DNA of 64,000 nt, from contig NZ_JBBPCL010000001.1 of NCBI RefSeq assembly GCF_038039215.1, positions 6,324,001 to 6,388,000 of the forward strand, in the 5' to 3' direction. Numbering within the stretch: the stretch's first letter is position 1; each line of letters starts with the position of its first letter. Source of the stretch: Pseudonocardia sp. T1-2H. Its GTDB lineage: Bacteria > Actinomycetota > Actinomycetes > Mycobacteriales > Pseudonocardiaceae. The notes below the pieces were generated by a model that made no database searches, was not told where the DNA came from, and saw only the letters and a program-made list of their open reading frames with translations. The position numbers and the translations under genes are program-made. Of this stretch, positions 18,901 through 26,275 are shown piece after piece.

Positions 18901-19096
18901 GGAAGCTCCAGGCCTGCGCGGCCAGGCGGTACCAGGCCATGACCTGCGTACCGGTCCGGGTGACGTGGCCGTCGATGGAGCGCAGGGCGATCGTCGGCGT
19001 GAACCTGGGCAGACCGGACTCGCCGGCCAGCGCGCGCCCGGCCGGGCGCCGCCCGTCGCGCAACGGGCCCTGCCCGCGGTCGTCACGGGCGGCCAC
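15974..19096 (-). CDS. VirB4/TrbE-like secretion ATPase (two compensating frameshifts)
   Basis: About 1040 aa from the GTG at 19096 (ribosome site GGAAGG). The N-terminal half resembles the VirB4 N-domain. Walker A is VVGGLGSGKSFLTGL near residue 495 and Walker B is GVALDETHFLSQVPTGK near 735. A TraC/VirB4-type region (SRKFNVRALFASQLAGDLLR) follows. The last 180 residues are Asp/Glu-rich and look disordered. The gene energises the channel. Shift 1 at 18553-18559 is coding GAGCTTC for expected GAGCTC (AAVRAEL-SALESEIN). Shift 2 is one base missing in the run 16618-16622 (GTLSP-RPRHDD). The two cancel, which argues against decay. Confidence 0.82.
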   Translation of the reverse strand: MAARDDRGQGPLRDGRRPAGRALAGESGLPRFTPTIALRSIDGHVTRTGTQVMAWYRLAAQAWSFRSDSQREILIRQIAAQLGELQGRWLHLRVTTRPYPVHMWAESFDNNALGRMPDVPGALGWDSFLEGEQRHLMGLSMSDKEVFLGIEVSGRSMLDRWVEKAAPVLGKVAPAAVRAELLRARVRDQPPGRPGRRRGAGCRPGHGRGHGLADAPQRRTRPARAAQPRVRPCRRAPVGGRGPGVVHRRRRAAPGAVRAHGPGRRPGAQPDRAAQRRRALRRADGGPAHPGGRRPVDAALGPAPVPGGVVRADLHPQARGGGGRAAAPDGQGTQPDPALHARPRSRTADVAGAAGGPGARGRGRADHRAHPAQHPALRVVADRRRRQGRGRGHHPRPTGARDLRAEGADRAPGGAVPLRPRVHPRRATGVDRVPAARLGHLGRGRGARGDGERRGPARDHAGRDLHGHPAARGVGPVAGPGGPAGVGPHRRRRGAGLREVVPHRTDRLQDPPRGCAVDRAGPVRPARRADQAARAGAVLPAHQPAAGGSRHPQPVPGRRRAAARALRGRGGPGARLAPGALAGRRDPPPARARRADRAAALRRRAPATHPDRAAPGGARGRRSPGPPPRPGHRRATPARAGRRGPRGRRRGLPRGAPRASPGGPALPGHQPGRPVGRGPGLPADRPDHAGDDPAAAGQPARGVDGQRVPGRRVAEPRVLAHPAHDLRRGPQRAQGRRPGRDPLPLPGAHRQGPDRPARPGLPQVQRPRAVRLPAGRRPAAGLGLRVAGQRGVRRPHGRRRGADRGAAAAARAHRRRLRADARHLVPRPRHDDRPDDTPRQFVFADGHGGVEKVRIDLEAPHLEHVREALDTNPDANRVAVRGVPASASAVRAPDEPAALAARPGPVPPGGIDLDDDESGLDLSAPDIRSGRATRVGPGGDDELVGGRYGGRAGSVQIVPSEAQLLDDEDVDLFDDLDDPWADDADDEIVDGNGPEGDPGPTGAVQNGTGAHGGERADGDGHAIEHDPGAHVGAAGEAARR

Positions 19097-19613
19097 GTGC
19101 ACGGTCCTTCCCGGGCGTCGCCCCGACGGACGGCAATGCCTTCGCCACCTTCGCCACCGAGCCCGACGACCGCGTTCCCGACGGCGGCGAACCCTTGGCA
19201 GACCGTCCGGACCACTCGCGCGACGGGGCGGTCCGGTTGCGGCCCAGGCCCCGCTCGACGGACGAGCGGATCCGCACATGACCCGCGCGGATCGGCCCGC
19301 CCCGCGGCCCGGTCCGCACCCGCGGGCCCGTGACCTCGTGCGAGAACAACGCGAAGACCTGTCCGAGCGGCCGCTCGTAGTCGATGCGCTTGCCGAGCAG
19401 TCGCGTCACCACCACCGTGATGATCAGCCCCCAGGCGACCGAGAAGAAGCTCAGCCCGATCCCGACCCGGCGCTGCAGGAACATCACGATGATCATGACG
19501 AGGAGGCCCACGCCGTAGCTCACGTAGCGGGCACGCCAGGGAAAGGTGGCGCGCGGCGGGCCGAGCCAGACGGAGTCGACGCGGTAGACCTCGTCATCGG
19601 TGCGGACGAGCAC
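19083..19613 (-). CDS. Small membrane protein, VirB3/TrbD-like position
   Basis: 176 aa. After an N-terminal stretch (VDSVWLGPPRATFPWRARYV) come two membrane segments (YGVGLLVMIIVMFL and FFSVAWGLIITVVVTRLL), then a basic Arg/Gly/Ser-rich tail of about 100 residues. VirB3 proteins are short, carry two such segments and sit directly upstream of VirB4, as here; its stop lies inside the ATPase reading frame (14-bp overlap). I assign VirB3-like by position and topology, not by motif. The long basic tail is not usual for VirB3. Confidence 0.65.
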   Translation of the reverse strand: MLVRTDDEVYRVDSVWLGPPRATFPWRARYVSYGVGLLVMIIVMFLQRRVGIGLSFFSVAWGLIITVVVTRLLGKRIDYERPLGQVFALFSHEVTGPRVRTGPRGGPIRAGHVRIRSSVERGLGRNRTAPSREWSGRSAKGSPPSGTRSSGSVAKVAKALPSVGATPGKDRARGRP

Positions 19614-19616
19614 GAC

Positions 19617-19880
19617 TCACCCCACGATGAGGTTGGCGAGGAACGCCCCGACGCGCGGACCGTTCCCGGACACCGCGATACCCAGCGCGACCAGCCCCAC
19701 GATGAGCCCGACGCTCCGGCGCGCGACGCCGGCGTTGTCCCCGCGGCCGCCGATCCACAGAAGGATCACCGCGATGGTGAGCAGGATCAACGGAACCACG
19801 TTGTCCTGGATCCAGCCCTGCAGACCGTTGGTCGTCAGATTCTGGGCGTACCAGAGGGCTGTCGCCCCCGGTGCGTGCAT
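19617..19880 (-). CDS. Small two-segment membrane protein, VirB2/TrbC-like, first gene of the operon
   Basis: 87 aa from the ATG at 19880, preceded by AGGAGGAG. Two hydrophobic segments (VVPLILLTIAVILLWIGGRG and SVGLIVGLVALGIAVSG) are separated by a short polar loop (DNAGVARR). This is the size and layout of VirB2/TrbC pilin-like subunits, although Gram-positive systems usually make no pilus. There is no clear signal peptide. It begins the seven-gene operon and is separated from the next gene by 3 bp. Confidence 0.65.
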   Translation of the reverse strand: MHAPGATALWYAQNLTTNGLQGWIQDNVVPLILLTIAVILLWIGGRGDNAGVARRSVGLIVGLVALGIAVSGNGPRVGAFLANLIVG

Positions 19881-20312
19881 GACGGCTCCTCCTGTTGACC
19901 CCGCGAGGCAGCTTAGCGAGCGATCGTCCGTGGCTGGGCCTGAACGCGCGGGCTCACACGATGGCACGTGATCAACACCCAGCGTGACGCACGCTAAGGG
20001 CCGATCAGGTGATCTCGCAGTGAGGCGCACCGGGACCGCGCTCGAGGAGATCCCTCTCACACCGCCCCGGTCCCGAACGGTACCGGAGCGGCTTCCGACC
20101 AGGCCCCGATCCGGTGAAGACGGGCAATCGGTGCGCGTCCGAGCACGTCACAAGGGCGAGTCACCGCGCGGGTGACTTATTCTCCGGCTCACGCGAAGTC
20201 GTCGCGGGACCGCAGTGAGGCCGTCACACCCGAGGAACAGCCGGGCATTACCGACGAGTAACTCTCCGCGTAGCCTCCCGGGCGGAACGCACAACAGGAG
20301 GGTTTCGACGAG
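19881..20312. other. 432-bp intergenic region between the type IV-like operon and etfD
   Basis: Divergent promoter region. I see no gene, tRNA, integrase or attachment-like repeat. It holds the etfD ribosome site (AGGAGGG at 20296-20302) and the TTACC-GACG-AGTAA site listed separately. Stretches such as GCACGTGATCAACACCCAGC are not assigned. Confidence 0.6.
20248..20261. promoter_or_regulatory. TTACC-N4-AGTAA operator upstream of etfD
   Basis: TTACC, GACG, AGTAA, an inverted repeat with one mismatch, 52 bp before the etfD start. The same motif with perfect arms (TTACT-GACG-AGTAA) lies in front of the acyl-CoA dehydrogenase gene at 36256-36269. The 14-mers differ at one base. Confidence 0.6.
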
Positions 20313-22874
20313 ATGAGCTGGCTGCAGATCGTCCTCGGCGTGATCACGGCGCTGTCCGCCGTGGTGGCCGTCGCGCTCGTGGCACGCACCGTGGCGAGGA
20401 TGCTCAGCATCATCAAGCTGGGGCAGCCCGACCCGACGCGCACGGGGCCGTTCGGCCCGCGCTTCGCCACGATGCTGAAAGAGACGCTCGGGCACACCCG
20501 GATGCTCAAGTGGAGCCACGTCGGTGTCTTCCACTGGCTGGTCATGGTCGGCTTCGGCGGCCTGTTCCTGGCGCTGGTCGAGGCGTTCGGCGAAGTCTGG
20601 AACCCGACCTGGCACCTGCCGATCCTGGGCCAGTGGGGGCCCTACAGCCTCTTCGTGGAGATCCTGGGCGTCGGCACGGTCGTCGGGATCATCCCGCTGA
20701 TCATCTACCGGCAGGTGAACCATCCGCGCCGGCTGGGCCGCGAGTCCCGCTTCTACGGCTCCCACCAGGGCCGCGCGTACTTCGTCGAGGCGATCGTGCT
20801 CCTCGAGGGCCTCGGCATCCTGGTGGTCCGCGCGGCCAAGCACTCGCTCGGCGTCTTCGAGGTGCCCGAGTGGTCCGCGCCGGTGTCGATCGCGCTGAGC
20901 AACATCATCCCCGCGTCGCCCGACGTGGTCACCGTCTTCGCGACGGTGAAGGTGCTGTCCGCGACGATCTGGCTGATCGTCCTGGCCGCGACGCCGACGA
21001 TGGGCGTGGCCTGGCACCGGTTCACCGCGTTCTTCAACATCTACTTCAAGCGCGAGGACGACGGCCGCAAGGCGCTCGGCAACGTCAAGCCGATGATGAG
21101 CCAGGGCAAGGTGCTCGACCTGGAGGAGGCGGACCCGGACACGGACACGTTCGGCGTCGGCAAGGTCGAGGACTTCACCTGGAAGGGCCTGCTGGACTTC
21201 ACGACCTGCACCGAGTGCGGGCGCTGCCAGAGCCAGTGCCCCGCCTGGAACACCGAGAAGCCGCTGTCGCCGAAGCTGCTGGTCAACGCGCTGCGCGATC
21301 ACACCTACGCCAAGGCGCCGTACCTGCTGGCCGGTGGCCGCACGGACATGGCCGGCGACGAGGTCGGCATCACCGGGGACGACGCCGAGGCGCGGCTCGC
21401 CGCGATCCCCGAGTCCGCCCGCAAGGAGGCCGAGCGGCCGCTGATCGGCGGCGAGGACGTCCTCGGGGTCATCGACCCGGACATCCTCTGGTCCTGCACC
21501 AGCTGCGGCGCCTGCGTCGAGCAGTGCCCGGTGGACATCGAGCACGTCGACCACATCGTGGACATGCGCCGCTACCAGGTCATGATCGAGTCCGAGTTCC
21601 CGACGGAGCTGTCCGGGCTGTTCAAGAACCTGGAGAACAAGGGCAACCCCTGGGGCCAGAACCAGAAGGACCGCCTGGACTGGACCAAGGACCTGCCCTT
21701 CGAGGTCCCCGTGTTCGACGGCGAGCTGGCCGCGGAGACCGAGTACCTCTACTGGGTCGGCTGTGCCGGCGCGTACGACGACAACGCCAAGAAGACGACC
21801 AAGGCGACGGCGGAGCTCCTGCACCGCGCGGGCGTGAACTTCGTGGTGCTCGGCACCGAGGAGACCTGCACCGGCGACCCGGCGCGGCGCTCGGGCAACG
21901 AGTTCCTGTTCCAGATGATGGCGCAGCAGACCGCCGAGGTCCTCAACAGCGTGTTCGAGGGCCGCGAGCCCGGCACCCGCAAGATCGTGACGACCTGCCC
22001 GCACTGCCTCAACAGCCTCGGCCGCGAGTACCCGCAGCTCGACGGGCACTACGAGGTCGTGCACCACACGCAGCTGCTGAACAAGCTGGTGCGCGACGGC
22101 AAGCTCGTCCCGGTCGCCTCCGCCGAGCCGACGGCGCCGGTCACCTACCACGACCCGTGCTACCTGGGCCGGCACAACGAGGTCTACGAGGAGCCGCGCC
22201 AGCTCGTCGGCGCGGTCGCGACGCTGACCGAGATGCCCCGGCACGCGGACCGCTCCATGTGCTGCGGCGCCGGTGGCGCGCGGATGTGGATGGAGGAGCG
22301 GATCGGCCAGCGGATCAACGTCACCCGCACCACCGAGGCGATCGAGACCCTCGACGGCGCCGGGATGAACGGAGCGGGCGGCACCATCGCCGTCGGCTGC
22401 CCGTTCTGCCGCACGATGATCGGCGACGGTCTGACGCAGAAGCAGAGCGAGGGCTCGGGCGAGGGCGTGCAGGTCCAGGACGTCGCCCAGCTGCTGCTCG
22501 CCGCCGTGAAGCGCGGTGACGCCCCGGAGAAGCCGGCCGAGGCCGCCGACGACGCGACCGAGGGCGACGTCGTGCAGACGACGGAGACGCCGCTGACCGA
22601 GCACGCCGACGCCTCTCCCGCGGACGGCGACGAGCCGGGTGCGGACGCCGAGCCCGAGACGACCCCGGCAACGGCCGACGCGGCGGGGACGGACGGGCCG
22701 CCGGCGGACACGTCGAAGGCGGACGTGACGACGGAGATGAACGACGCCGCGCTGAAGGCCTCGGACGAGCCCGGCCCGGACGATGCGAAGGCCTCGTCGA
22801 ACGGCACCAACGGTCAGGGCCCGGCTGCGTCGGCCGGCTCGGACGACCCGAAGCAGGAAGACGCCACGAAGTAG
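20313..22874 (+). CDS. etfD: EtfD-type membrane Fe-S oxidoreductase (Rv0338c family)
   Basis: 853 aa. Several N-terminal membrane segments (residues 1-250) resemble the cytochrome-b-like NarI fold. Two 4Fe-4S motifs follow (CTECGRCQSQCP near 300 and CTSCGACVEQCPVD near 400), then two CCG domains (cysteine-rich, heterodisulfide-reductase type, including CCGAGGARMW). The last 130 residues are Glu/Ala-rich and disordered. In M. tuberculosis the orthologue Rv0338c, named EtfD, passes electrons from the flavoprotein EtfAB to the membrane quinone pool during fatty-acid oxidation. The gene is alone and shares an operator-like motif with the acyl-CoA dehydrogenase at 36 kb. Domain assignment is strong; the electron donor is by homology. 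Confidence 0.88.
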   Translation: MSWLQIVLGVITALSAVVAVALVARTVARMLSIIKLGQPDPTRTGPFGPRFATMLKETLGHTRMLKWSHVGVFHWLVMVGFGGLFLALVEAFGEVWNPTWHLPILGQWGPYSLFVEILGVGTVVGIIPLIIYRQVNHPRRLGRESRFYGSHQGRAYFVEAIVLLEGLGILVVRAAKHSLGVFEVPEWSAPVSIALSNIIPASPDVVTVFATVKVLSATIWLIVLAATPTMGVAWHRFTAFFNIYFKREDDGRKALGNVKPMMSQGKVLDLEEADPDTDTFGVGKVEDFTWKGLLDFTTCTECGRCQSQCPAWNTEKPLSPKLLVNALRDHTYAKAPYLLAGGRTDMAGDEVGITGDDAEARLAAIPESARKEAERPLIGGEDVLGVIDPDILWSCTSCGACVEQCPVDIEHVDHIVDMRRYQVMIESEFPTELSGLFKNLENKGNPWGQNQKDRLDWTKDLPFEVPVFDGELAAETEYLYWVGCAGAYDDNAKKTTKATAELLHRAGVNFVVLGTEETCTGDPARRSGNEFLFQMMAQQTAEVLNSVFEGREPGTRKIVTTCPHCLNSLGREYPQLDGHYEVVHHTQLLNKLVRDGKLVPVASAEPTAPVTYHDPCYLGRHNEVYEEPRQLVGAVATLTEMPRHADRSMCCGAGGARMWMEERIGQRINVTRTTEAIETLDGAGMNGAGGTIAVGCPFCRTMIGDGLTQKQSEGSGEGVQVQDVAQLLLAAVKRGDAPEKPAEAADDATEGDVVQTTETPLTEHADASPADGDEPGADAEPETTPATADAAGTDGPPADTSKADVTTEMNDAALKASDEPGPDDAKASSNGTNGQGPAASAGSDDPKQEDATK

Positions 22875-22889
22875 GATCTCGCCCGGCCC

Positions 22890-22927
22890 GAACGGGGTCG
22901 GTCCGCGACTGCGGACCGGCCCCGTTC
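22890..22927 (+). terminator. Terminator after etfD
   Basis: GAACGGGGTCGGTCCGC and GCGGACCGGCCCCGTTC form a 17-bp stem with one G-U pair around a 4-base loop (GACT), 15 bp after the etfD stop. There is no U tract, as is usual at this GC content. Confidence 0.85.
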
Positions 22928-22957
22928 GCCGTTCGTGCGGCACGGAGATCACCGGGT

Positions 22958-22995
22958 GCGGTACATCCCGGCCACCAGTGGCCGGGATGTACCGC
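22958..22995. terminator. Perfect 18-bp palindromic hairpin, terminator of the convergent gene
   Basis: GCGGTACATCCCGGCCAC and GTGGCCGGGATGTACCGC form an 18-bp perfect stem around CA. It lies 10 bp past the stop of the minus-strand gene at 23005 and would serve that gene. Confidence 0.8.
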
Positions 22996-23004
22996 AGGCG
23001 CTGA

Positions 23005-24009
23005 TCAGCAGGGGCGGAACGCGGCGATCTGGTAGGTCTCCTTCGCCGCCGGCGTCCGGACCAGCTCGACCTTCCCGAGCGCCGCGCCGGCGGCCTGCAC
23101 CCAGGACGTCGCGCAGGCGTCGACGACGGTGGTGGCTCCCGGCGGAAGCGGAGCTGCGCTCGTGGCGCGCGGGACGGTGGCGGGGGACTCCGAACCGGGC
23201 CTGAGGCGCGTGTGCAGCACCGCGACGGCGTCGACGCAGGTTCCCGTCCCCGTGGCCTGCGCGAGCTGTGCGACCGCGGCCGGCCGGGCGATCCGGCAGA
23301 TCCGCTGCGGGTCCGGGTCCTGGATCCCCGCGGTCAGGTTGGTGAGGACGAGCGCGGGCCGGGTGACGCCGACGCTCTGCTGCAGCTGGGCGCCGGCCTG
23401 CGCCGCCACCTGGCTCTCCTGCTCCCGCACGTCCGCCGCCCGGAACCGGTAGCCGACGAGCGACACCGCGACCAGCACCAGCCCGACCGCCAGCAGCTGC
23501 CACCTCGGCAGCCGGAGCAGCCCCACCAGCGCCACCCCGACGCTCGCCGCGAAGGCCCACGCCCACGGGTTCTCGCTGGTCGCGGACACCAGCGCGGCGA
23601 CGAGAACGACGCCCGCGACGTGCCAGGTCCAGCCCTTGAGCAGCCGGTCGAGCCGGAGCACCGCGAGCAGGACGAGGGTGCCGGCGCCGAGGCCGAAGGG
23701 GATCCACCAGCGGTTCGGCTCGTCGAGGAAGGGGACGAGCAGCACGGCCGCGCCGATCAGACCGAGGCCCGTGGCCCCGCGCCAGCTCCGCGGCCGCGAG
23801 CGGCGCACCGGCCGGTCACCCGGGGGGGTCCGGCGGAGCCGGTCCCCGACTCCCGCCCACCACGGCGGCGGGGCCGCCTGCCGGCTTCCCGACCCCGTCC
23901 GGGTGCCCCACGGGGGCCCGCCTCCGGGGTCGGCGTCCTCGGCCCGCTGCGGCGTGCGCTCCGCGGGGACGGCCGGCACGTGCGGTCGGGGGCGGTCCGA
24001 GGGCTCCAT
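23005..24009 (-). CDS. Hypothetical membrane protein
   Basis: 334 aa. About 75 Pro/Arg-rich cytoplasmic residues are followed by five hydrophobic segments (for example GATGLGLIGAAVLLVPFL and WQLLAVGLVLVAVSLVGYRF) and a roughly 140-residue outer domain with Cys residues (QRICRIARPAAV, GTCVDAVAVL, DACATSWVQ, AAFRPC), which may be disulfide-bonded. I recognise no enzyme motif. It lies between etfD (convergent) and dcd (same strand, 48 bp away), so it might be co-transcribed with dcd. Confidence 0.75.
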   Translation of the reverse strand: MEPSDRPRPHVPAVPAERTPQRAEDADPGGGPPWGTRTGSGSRQAAPPPWWAGVGDRLRRTPPGDRPVRRSRPRSWRGATGLGLIGAAVLLVPFLDEPNRWWIPFGLGAGTLVLLAVLRLDRLLKGWTWHVAGVVLVAALVSATSENPWAWAFAASVGVALVGLLRLPRWQLLAVGLVLVAVSLVGYRFRAADVREQESQVAAQAGAQLQQSVGVTRPALVLTNLTAGIQDPDPQRICRIARPAAVAQLAQATGTGTCVDAVAVLHTRLRPGSESPATVPRATSAAPLPPGATTVVDACATSWVQAAGAALGKVELVRTPAAKETYQIAAFRPC

Positions 24010-24057
24010 CGCGGGTCAGCGTACTGGCATGCCCGGGGAGGAGGCCCTCTCGCGGCC

Positions 24058-24642
24058 CTAGTCCCGCTTCGTGTCCACGCGGTGGAAGTTGCGGTGGGCC
24101 CGCGAGGGCGTCGGACCCCGTTGCCCCTGGTAGCGGGAGCCGACGCCCTCGCTGCCGTACGGGCGCTCGGCGGGGCTGGAGAGCCGGAACAGGCACAGCT
24201 GACCGATCTTCATGCCCGGCCAGAGCGTGATCGGCAGGTTCGCCACGTTCGACAGCTCCAGCGTGATGTGCCCCGTGAAGCCGGGGTCGATGAAGCCTGC
24301 GGTGGAGTGCGTCAGCAGACCGAGACGGCCGAGGCTGGACTTGCCCTCCAGGCGTCCGGCCAGGTCGTCGGGCAGGCTGACCGACTCGAACGTGGAGCCC
24401 AGCACGAACTCACCCGGGTGCAGGACGAACGGCTCGCCGTCCTCGGTCTCGTGCGGCCGGGTGAGGTCGTCCTGCTGCAGCGCGGGATCGATGTGGGTGT
24501 ACCGGGAGTTCTGGAAGACGCGGAAGAACCGGTCCAGCCGGACGTCGATGCTCGACGGCTGGAGCATCTCCTCGTCCCACGGGTCCAGGACGAGACGCCC
24601 GCCTTCGAGCTCCTTGCGCAGGTCGCGGTCGGACAGCAGCAC
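24058..24642 (-). CDS. dcd: dCTP deaminase (probably bifunctional, dUMP-forming)
   Basis: 194 aa from the GTG at 24642, eight bases after GGGGAAGG. It starts [17 protein letters not shown]. The family blocks are present: [29 protein letters not shown], the active-site stretch [20 protein letters not shown] and the nucleotide-binding end KYQGQ-like [14 protein letters not shown]. It converts dCTP to dUTP for thymidylate synthesis; actinobacterial members go on to dUMP. An in-frame ATG at 24684 would add 14 residues absent from other Dcd proteins. Confidence 0.93.
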   Translation of the reverse strand: MLLSDRDLRKELEGGRLVLDPWDEEMLQPSSIDVRLDRFFRVFQNSRYTHIDPALQQDDLTRPHETEDGEPFVLHPGEFVLGSTFESVSLPDDLAGRLEGKSSLGRLGLLTHSTAGFIDPGFTGHITLELSNVANLPITLWPGMKIGQLCLFRLSSPAERPYGSEGVGSRYQGQRGPTPSRAHRNFHRVDTKRD

Positions 24643-24694
24643 CGGCGACGCCTTCCCCTCGTGTCTCGATGACTTGCGAGACACTAGCCGGGCG

Positions 24695-25810
24695 TCAGCC
24701 GCCGCTCGCCTGCGGTGCGGGCAGCTTCGACGACGGGGAGAGCCCGAACATCCACGCGACGGCCTGTTCGACGCGGGCCGCCTCCAGCCCGTCGTACTCC
24801 TCGACCCGGGGCGTGGCGCGCAGCATCTGCTCGACCGTGCTCATCACCGCGGCGACCGAGATGCTGCGGATCGAGTCCCCGGGCTCCGGGATCCCCGTGC
24901 CCTCGACGTGGACGGCGGGGGCGCCGAGCCCGGGCGCGTCCGCGACCAGCTGGTCGTCGTCCGAGACGACGACCGCGCTGAGCGGGGCCAGCCGAACGAG
25001 CTCGGTGAGGGCGATGCCGGGAACGACGATCACACGCTCGTGCCGCGCGAGGTCCAGGCTCGCGTCCGACCCGGCCTGCGTCCCCCAGACGACGACCTCG
25101 GTGTCCGCCTCCCGTGCGAGCAGCCCGGGCAGGCCGTCCAGCACGCCGGCCGAACGGGGCCGTTGCAGGTTGACGAGCACCAGGTGCCGGCTGCCGTTGC
25201 GGATCCGGTCCATCAGCTCGACGAAGCGCAGGTCGGACGGCGCGGGGTTCGCGTGCAGGGGGTCCCCGGTGACGATCACGTTGGGCCCGGACCCCGCCCG
25301 CTCGGAACCGCCCGCGGCGAGGACGAGCGACGCGAGCTGGCCGATGATCCGCCGGTTCGCCTCCTGCGGGAACGGGCAGAGCAGGTCGTCCGTGGCGGTG
25401 CCGGCCTGCATGTGGATCACCGGGATCTGCCGCCAGTACGCGACCTGCGCCGCGACCGTGGCCGTCATCCCGCCGCCGTACACGACGATCGCGGTGGGGT
25501 CCTGCTCGACGAGCAGCGCGTCCAGCCTGGTCATCAACGACGACGCGATCTCCGCCGGGTTCGGCCCGGGCAGCCGGCCGAGGAGGTGGGTGATCTCCGC
25601 CGGGACGGCGAGGTCCTCCCACGCGATGTCCACGCGCATCGGGTCCGCGCCGCTGGCGACCGTGATGGCCCGGATCCGGTCCGCCGCGGCGAACGCCGCC
25701 GCCACCGGCGCGAGCCGCGCGACCTCGGGCCGCGATCCCGCGATGAGCAGGACGTCGTGATCGTGGTCCTGGGGCGGGAGCGGCCCCAGGAGCGGGTCGA
25801 ATGCCGTCAT
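24695..25810 (-). CDS. UDP-N-acetylglucosamine 2-epimerase-family protein (WecB-like)
   Basis: 371 aa, two Rossmann lobes of the non-hydrolysing epimerase family: [20 protein letters not shown] at the start, [20 protein letters not shown] and [20 protein letters not shown] in the middle (the typical position of the HxEAG block, here HMQAG), and [20 protein letters not shown] near the end. The HMQAG and AGSRPE blocks differ from canonical WecB (HVEAG, GTRPE), so substrate or activity may differ. It is upstream of dcd, 52 bp away, on the same strand. No polysaccharide cluster surrounds it. Confidence 0.72.
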   Translation of the reverse strand: MTAFDPLLGPLPPQDHDHDVLLIAGSRPEVARLAPVAAAFAAADRIRAITVASGADPMRVDIAWEDLAVPAEITHLLGRLPGPNPAEIASSLMTRLDALLVEQDPTAIVVYGGGMTATVAAQVAYWRQIPVIHMQAGTATDDLLCPFPQEANRRIIGQLASLVLAAGGSERAGSGPNVIVTGDPLHANPAPSDLRFVELMDRIRNGSRHLVLVNLQRPRSAGVLDGLPGLLAREADTEVVVWGTQAGSDASLDLARHERVIVVPGIALTELVRLAPLSAVVVSDDDQLVADAPGLGAPAVHVEGTGIPEPGDSIRSISVAAVMSTVEQMLRATPRVEEYDGLEAARVEQAVAWMFGLSPSSKLPAPQASGG

Positions 25811-25944
25811 CCGGGAGGCCCTTCGGAGCGAGGAGCGGCTGTGCGGGGCAGGGTCGTGGTCCGTACACGGGGCGTCGAGGACGCTGCGCCCAGTGGTGGG
25901 CCGATCATGCCTCAGCCACTCGGATGGACGCGCACGGGCGGGCG

Positions 25945-25973
25945 TTCGATCACCGCGGGTGGGATGCTAGAGT
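25945..25973 (+). promoter_or_regulatory. Promoter of tRNA-Gly
   Basis: TTCGAT (25945-25950), a 17-bp spacer and TAGAGT (25968-25973), leading to a start near 25980, nine bases before the tRNA. Confidence 0.5.
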
Positions 25974-25988
25974 TCGTTCACGCACGCT

Positions 25989-26059
25989 GCGGATGTAGTT
26001 CAATGGTAGAACATCAGCTTCCCAAGCTGAATACGCGGGTTCGATTCCCGTCATCCGCT
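25989..26059 (+). tRNA. tRNA-Gly (anticodon CCC)
   Basis: 71 nt. The acceptor stem GCGGATG pairs with CATCCGC; the D arm is TAGTTCAATGGTAGAAC. The anticodon stem TCAGC/GCTGA encloses the loop TTCCCAA with anticodon CCC. The T arm GCGGGTTCGATTCCCGT is standard. CCA is not encoded. A nested hairpin follows directly. Confidence 0.96.
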
Positions 26060-26065
26060 CTCACC

Positions 26066-26112
26066 ACGAAGGCCCAGCTCACACGGTGTCCACACCGGAG
26101 CCGGGCCTTCGT
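26066..26112 (+). terminator. Terminator after tRNA-Gly
   Basis: ACGAAGGCCC and GGGCCTTCGT form a 10-bp stem; the loop contains a further small hairpin (CGGTG/CACCG). Confidence 0.75.
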
Positions 26113-26218
26113 CGTTTCACGATCCACTCGCCTCGCGTGCCCGCTGCGTGCCCTCACGCCATCGAGTCAAGCGCGCCGCCTCCCGCGGCGCCGGGCCGGC
26201 TACGACGGCCCGAACACG

Positions 26219-26259
26219 CCGATGCCGGGCCGCTGTGTCTCATAGCGGCCCGGCATCGG
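26219..26259. terminator. Terminator hairpin for the secreted hydrolase gene
   Basis: CCGATGCCGGGCCGCT and AGCGGCCCGGCATCGG form a perfect 16-bp stem with a 9-base loop, 17 bp past the stop of the minus-strand gene at 26276. Confidence 0.85.
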
Positions 26260-26275
26260 TACTACGGGTAGAGCC

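Noticed and set aside
11904..19880. Integrative conjugative element
   Set aside because: No integrase, relaxase, coupling protein, replication gene or att-like direct repeats were found, and both flanks are core genes.
25989..26059. tRNA-Gly as an attachment site of a genomic island
   Set aside because: I could not find a repeated copy of the tRNA 3' end in the window, and no integrase gene is next to it.
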